This document shows positions 61,569 through 64,000 of a DNA stretch of 64,000 nucleotides, piece by piece (the first letter of the stretch is position 1; every line of letters begins with the position of its first letter). The DNA is from CAKZYD01 sp039814715 (lineage in GTDB: Bacteria > Pseudomonadota > Alphaproteobacteria > Sphingomonadales > CAKZYD01): contig JBCCAR010000018.1 of assembly GCA_039814715.1 (NCBI GenBank), forward strand, positions 10,522-74,521. Reading direction: 5' to 3'. The translations under genes were made by a program, and so were the position numbers. Below the pieces are notes generated by a model that had not been told where the DNA came from, made no database searches, and worked only from the letters and a program-made list of their open reading frames with translations.

Positions 61569-62701
61569 CGGCTGGGCGCGTTGTCTATTGCTCCAAAGGC
61601 TGCGATCTGGGCGGCAATGTTCTCTTGAAGATTGCGATAAAACAGCTGGATATCCTGCATGTGAAAATTATCGCCTGGCATCACCAACTGGTCAAACCCA
61701 TCGCCGGGCCGCTCGGTGAGGTACAAGATGCCATCATCCCCGCAGCGCGCACCGACCAGTCCCTTTGCCGGGGCATCCAGCGGCTGGCCTTCTGCGGTGA
61801 TCGCAACCGCGCCCAAGTTTTGCGCGGCCTCAACGCGCTGGGTTGTGCGCGTAAAGGTGAGCGGGTTGGTGCAGAGCATTGTCTCCTCTTCTTTCGGCGC
61901 GCCTGTGAAGCTCGGCGTGGTCTTGAACAGCTCTATGATCTGGCTTGGATCGCCATCTGGGCCAAAGCTCTGCCAGGTGATCACGCAGCGCGTGTCGCCA
62001 GGCGCTTCGCAAGGCGCAATCCAAGCGGGCAGGTCAGCATCAGGCGCGATCGTCCAGCCGATCAGATAGGCGGCGATCAGCCTGTTTTGCAGCTGCGGCG
62101 TTTGCACGGAGGTATGGAGGAGCGTGAGGGCATGGAGCGCGCCTTGGCTATGGCCCGCCAGGATGAACGGTTGATTAGGCCCAATGCGCTCTAAGAAACT
62201 GGCAAACGCATTGCGCACATCAGAAAAGGCAACGCCCAGCGCTTTGGCGGTATTATCATCGCGCGCCAAAAATGCGCCGAGGGCTGCCTGGCGGTAATAG
62301 GGGGCGTAGAGCGTCCCATAGGGATCAAAGGCGCTGGCCTGGCCTTTTAGGAATAGCTCCTCAAGCTTTTGCCTGGCACCTTCGTCGCCCGTACTGGCAT
62401 TCCAAGATGTATTCTCCCAATAGGCTGTTGGGTGCACATAAAAGATCGCGGCGTCTGTTTGCGGCGGATAGTCAACGCCTTGCGGCCGCAGAGATGCGCT
62501 CGTTTGAGCCACCTGCGGCCCGGCGGCCCAGCTCTCGGTGCTTGCATAATCCGGCGCCGGCGGCAGTTTGCCAGCATCGAACGGCTCAGAGGGCACCAAA
62601 TACCAGGTCAGCAGGGGGACCGCGAACTGGTTGAGCGCGACACCGCCGATGATCAAAAGACCAACCAGCGCTGCAAAACCGATTAAAAACTTACGGGCCA
62701 T
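61565..62701 (-). CDS. DUF3089 alpha/beta hydrolase
   Basis: 378 residues. One N-terminal membrane helix (FLIGFAALVGLLIIGGVAL) anchors a periplasmic alpha/beta hydrolase with the nucleophile elbow ILAGHSQGALHAL and the DUF3089 phrase AAIFYVHPTAYW. GDNFHMQDIQLFY near the end supplies a likely catalytic His. Members are esterase or lipase-like with unknown substrates. It overlaps ruvX by four bases and follows the acetyltransferase gene at three bases. Confidence 0.85.
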   Translation of the reverse strand: MARKFLIGFAALVGLLIIGGVALNQFAVPLLTWYLVPSEPFDAGKLPPAPDYASTESWAAGPQVAQTSASLRPQGVDYPPQTDAAIFYVHPTAYWENTSWNASTGDEGARQKLEELFLKGQASAFDPYGTLYAPYYRQAALGAFLARDDNTAKALGVAFSDVRNAFASFLERIGPNQPFILAGHSQGALHALTLLHTSVQTPQLQNRLIAAYLIGWTIAPDADLPAWIAPCEAPGDTRCVITWQSFGPDGDPSQIIELFKTTPSFTGAPKEEETMLCTNPLTFTRTTQRVEAAQNLGAVAITAEGQPLDAPAKGLVGARCGDDGILYLTERPGDGFDQLVMPGDNFHMQDIQLFYRNLQENIAAQIAAFGAIDNAPSR

Positions 62702-62704
62702 GAC

Positions 62705-63247
62705 TTACTCGCTTTTGGGCTCTAAAGAATAGGCCATCATCACTTCATCCCTATAGGGCTCTTGCGGCCGCAGCGGCGCAATAGCGCCTCGTCTCCGCCC
62801 TTCCTCAACGAAGCCGGCGCGTGTGTAAAGAGCCAATGCCGCCACATTCGTTGAATGCACGCCGAGTGTGATGCGGCGTGTCTCGCTTTGTGTCTTGGCC
62901 CATGTGATCGCCTGTTCCAGCAGCGCGCTGCCAATCCCTCTGCCGCGATAGGCCTTTAAGACGCCAAGGGCCAAGCGCTTGTCATGGGCCGTTCGGTGAT
63001 AGGCATTGCCGCGCAGCTGCAGCTCTGCGGCCACTTTGCCATCCACGAGCGCAATGAGAAACAAGGACCGCTCGCTCCGCTGCGCTGCTGCCAAAATGCG
63101 CCGCGTCGCCAGCCAGCGCGCGTCAATTTCATGGGGCAGGGCATTGAGATGGCAAGACTGGGCGTGCAGCGCGCGCCGAAAGATGCATAGCCTGCGCGCA
63201 TCAGATGGCCGCGCCGTGCGAAGGTCTGTGGCGTCAGGCATCAGCAT
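62705..63247 (-). CDS. GNAT-family acetyltransferase
   Basis: 180 residues. The acetyl-CoA loop is LKAYRGRGIGSALLEQAI (the Q/RxxGxG/A motif), followed by RRITLGVHSTNVAALALY and AGFVEEGRRRG, typical of RimI-like GNAT proteins. The start at 63247 has AAGG close ahead; an ATG two codons on is equally possible. First gene of the four-gene unit with DUF3089, ruvX and pyrB. Substrate unknown. Confidence 0.85.
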   Translation of the reverse strand: MLMPDATDLRTARPSDARRLCIFRRALHAQSCHLNALPHEIDARWLATRRILAAAQRSERSLFLIALVDGKVAAELQLRGNAYHRTAHDKRLALGVLKAYRGRGIGSALLEQAITWAKTQSETRRITLGVHSTNVAALALYTRAGFVEEGRRRGAIAPLRPQEPYRDEVMMAYSLEPKSE

Positions 63248-63443
63248 CCCGCCTTACATCACGGCACCGGCCGCGCCGAATTATTTTGCTGGGACAGCCT
63301 GCGACAAAAGCAGTAGTCATTATACTCAAAGAGTGTATCCAGCGATCAGTGTCCGCGTTGCGTTATAGGGCGGCATGGACGCGGGATTTTTAGACCATAG
63401 GCGGTCGCCACTGCTGAGGTGCATCGGTCCATACGTCATAAAT

Positions 63444-63641
63444 CTATAGTTGCCGGATTTTCAACAAAAGTATTGGCCGACAATCCGTTTTCGAGACCCG
63501 CATTTCTAGCACTTGCTTTTGCTGAATCGTCAAAACGGTTGGGTCGATAGGCACGAATAGAACCGGAGTATCTAAACCTGTCACTTCTGATGATAGAACT
63601 CGCGTCCCATCGCTACCAGACAACTCGATAATAGATGTCAT
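63444..63641 (-). CDS. Unrecognised small protein
   Basis: 65 residues (MTSIIELSGSDGTRVLSSEV at the start), no membrane segment or known motif; a hydrophilic and aliphatic mixture ending in ILLLKIRQL. GAGG is eight bases before the ATG, which supports translation. Base composition is more AT-rich than in the genes before. It follows the next listed gene on the minus strand at 34 bases, so the two may form an operon. The 196 bases up to the acetyltransferase gene show no feature I can name. Confidence 0.5.
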   Translation of the reverse strand: MTSIIELSGSDGTRVLSSEVTGLDTPVLFVPIDPTVLTIQQKQVLEMRVSKTDCRPILLLKIRQL

Positions 63642-63675
63642 CTTATTACCTCAAAAATTCACGAAATAAAAAAAT

Positions 63676-64000
63676 CTAAATATACTTCCACCATTTCTCA
63701 ATAGCCGGATGTATTGGGAATAGCGCGCTTTTATACACACCATTTTGATGACCCTCGAACCTCATCATCGCATATATTTTCGGTATTTTTACTGTGCAAG
63801 TAATGCGGGGGAAATCATCGAAAAGTATTTTTTTTGTTATTAGAATCGAAAAAACCTCAAGATACTTATCTTTATATCTTAGAGCAATCATTGAAGTTCG
63901 TCCGAAAATTAGATAACGAATAATTGCATAAAAACCTATAAGAACAAAACATACGGATATGAATAAAAGAAAGTATTCCTCAAATTCAGACTTTGAAAAA
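63676..64000 (-). CDS. Unrecognised membrane protein (partial)
   Basis: The frame is open from the stop at 63676 to the end of the window, giving 108 codons; the start lies beyond 64000. A membrane helix (FLLFISVCFVLIGFYAIIRY) is followed by a cytoplasmic or periplasmic part of about 75 residues rich in Ile, Lys, Phe and Tyr. An internal ATG at 63891 should not be taken as the start, because the hydrophobic part upstream is in frame and protein-like. AT content is far above the rest of the window. Confidence 0.6.
   Translation of the reverse strand, partial: FSKSEFEEYFLLFISVCFVLIGFYAIIRYLIFGRTSMIALRYKDKYLEVFSILITKKILFDDFPRITCTVKIPKIYAMMRFEGHQNGVYKSALFPIHPAIEKWWKYI

Noticed and set aside
1..64000. 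CRISPR arrays, insertion sequences, prophage genes, rRNA
   Set aside because: I looked for spaced direct repeats, transposase and integrase motifs and rRNA sequence and saw none in the window.

Overview
The window looks like an ordinary stretch of an alphaproteobacterial chromosome with roughly 55-60% GC (estimated by eye). The assignment rests on gene content and order: the histidine phosphotransferase ChpT of the CtrA cell-cycle relay, a Usg-like protein, a DUF3553 protein, the block dgt-argS-SPOR-nagZ-M50 protease-scpA-scpB-tatABC-serS-surE-pcm-LysM/LytM-yajC-secD-secF, and the block topA-dprA-plsY-pyrC'-pyrB. I would not name a family. About 95% of the bases are coding; neighbouring genes commonly overlap by 1-14 bases, and several convergent pairs share a four-base stop overlap.

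Layout. 1-4342: end of an ABC exporter, a DUF4149 membrane protein, a Gtr-like glycosylation trio (GtrA, membrane-anchored GT2, divergent polytopic GT-C-like protein) and tRNA-Val. 4534-13999: efp, suhB, an amidase, a stator-like MotA/TolQ plus OmpA pair, meaB, ygfZ, a dihydroorotase, a Usg-like gene and a LysE exporter. 13996-21028: DUF3553, chpT and a complete cheA-W-Y-B-R cluster whose CheA carries its own receiver domain. 21025-39986: xthA, erpA and the long housekeeping block for dNTP control, translation, cell-wall recycling, chromosome condensation, Tat and Sec export and cell-wall remodelling. It ends with homologues of the mitochondrial complex I assembly factors NDUFAF3 and NDUFAF6 directly behind secDF. 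40095-41956: a DUF4332 protein, a strong terminator and trmFO.

42196-49623 is the clearest accessory region. A LuxR-type regulator with an autoinducer-binding-like domain is divergent from a tightly packed eight-gene operon: Rieske ferredoxin, three short-chain dehydrogenases, a medium-chain reductase, a ThuA-like protein, a limonene-epoxide-hydrolase-like protein with an intact active site, and a cytochrome P450. Together they look like an oxidative catabolic pathway for a cyclic or terpenoid compound; the substrate cannot be read from sequence. It is the best candidate here for an undescribed system.

49666-63247: kbp (YgaU-like), rnr, then two secreted paralogues with VPxPA-CTERM-like sorting signals inserted between rnr and topA, each followed by its own terminator, then topA-dprA-plsY-pyrC'-pyrB-ruvX, a DUF3089 hydrolase and a GNAT acetyltransferase. 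From about 63.6 kb the sequence turns AT-rich and holds two unrecognised genes, one running off the edge as a membrane protein; this may be the border of acquired DNA. I saw no CRISPR array, insertion sequence, prophage gene or rRNA.
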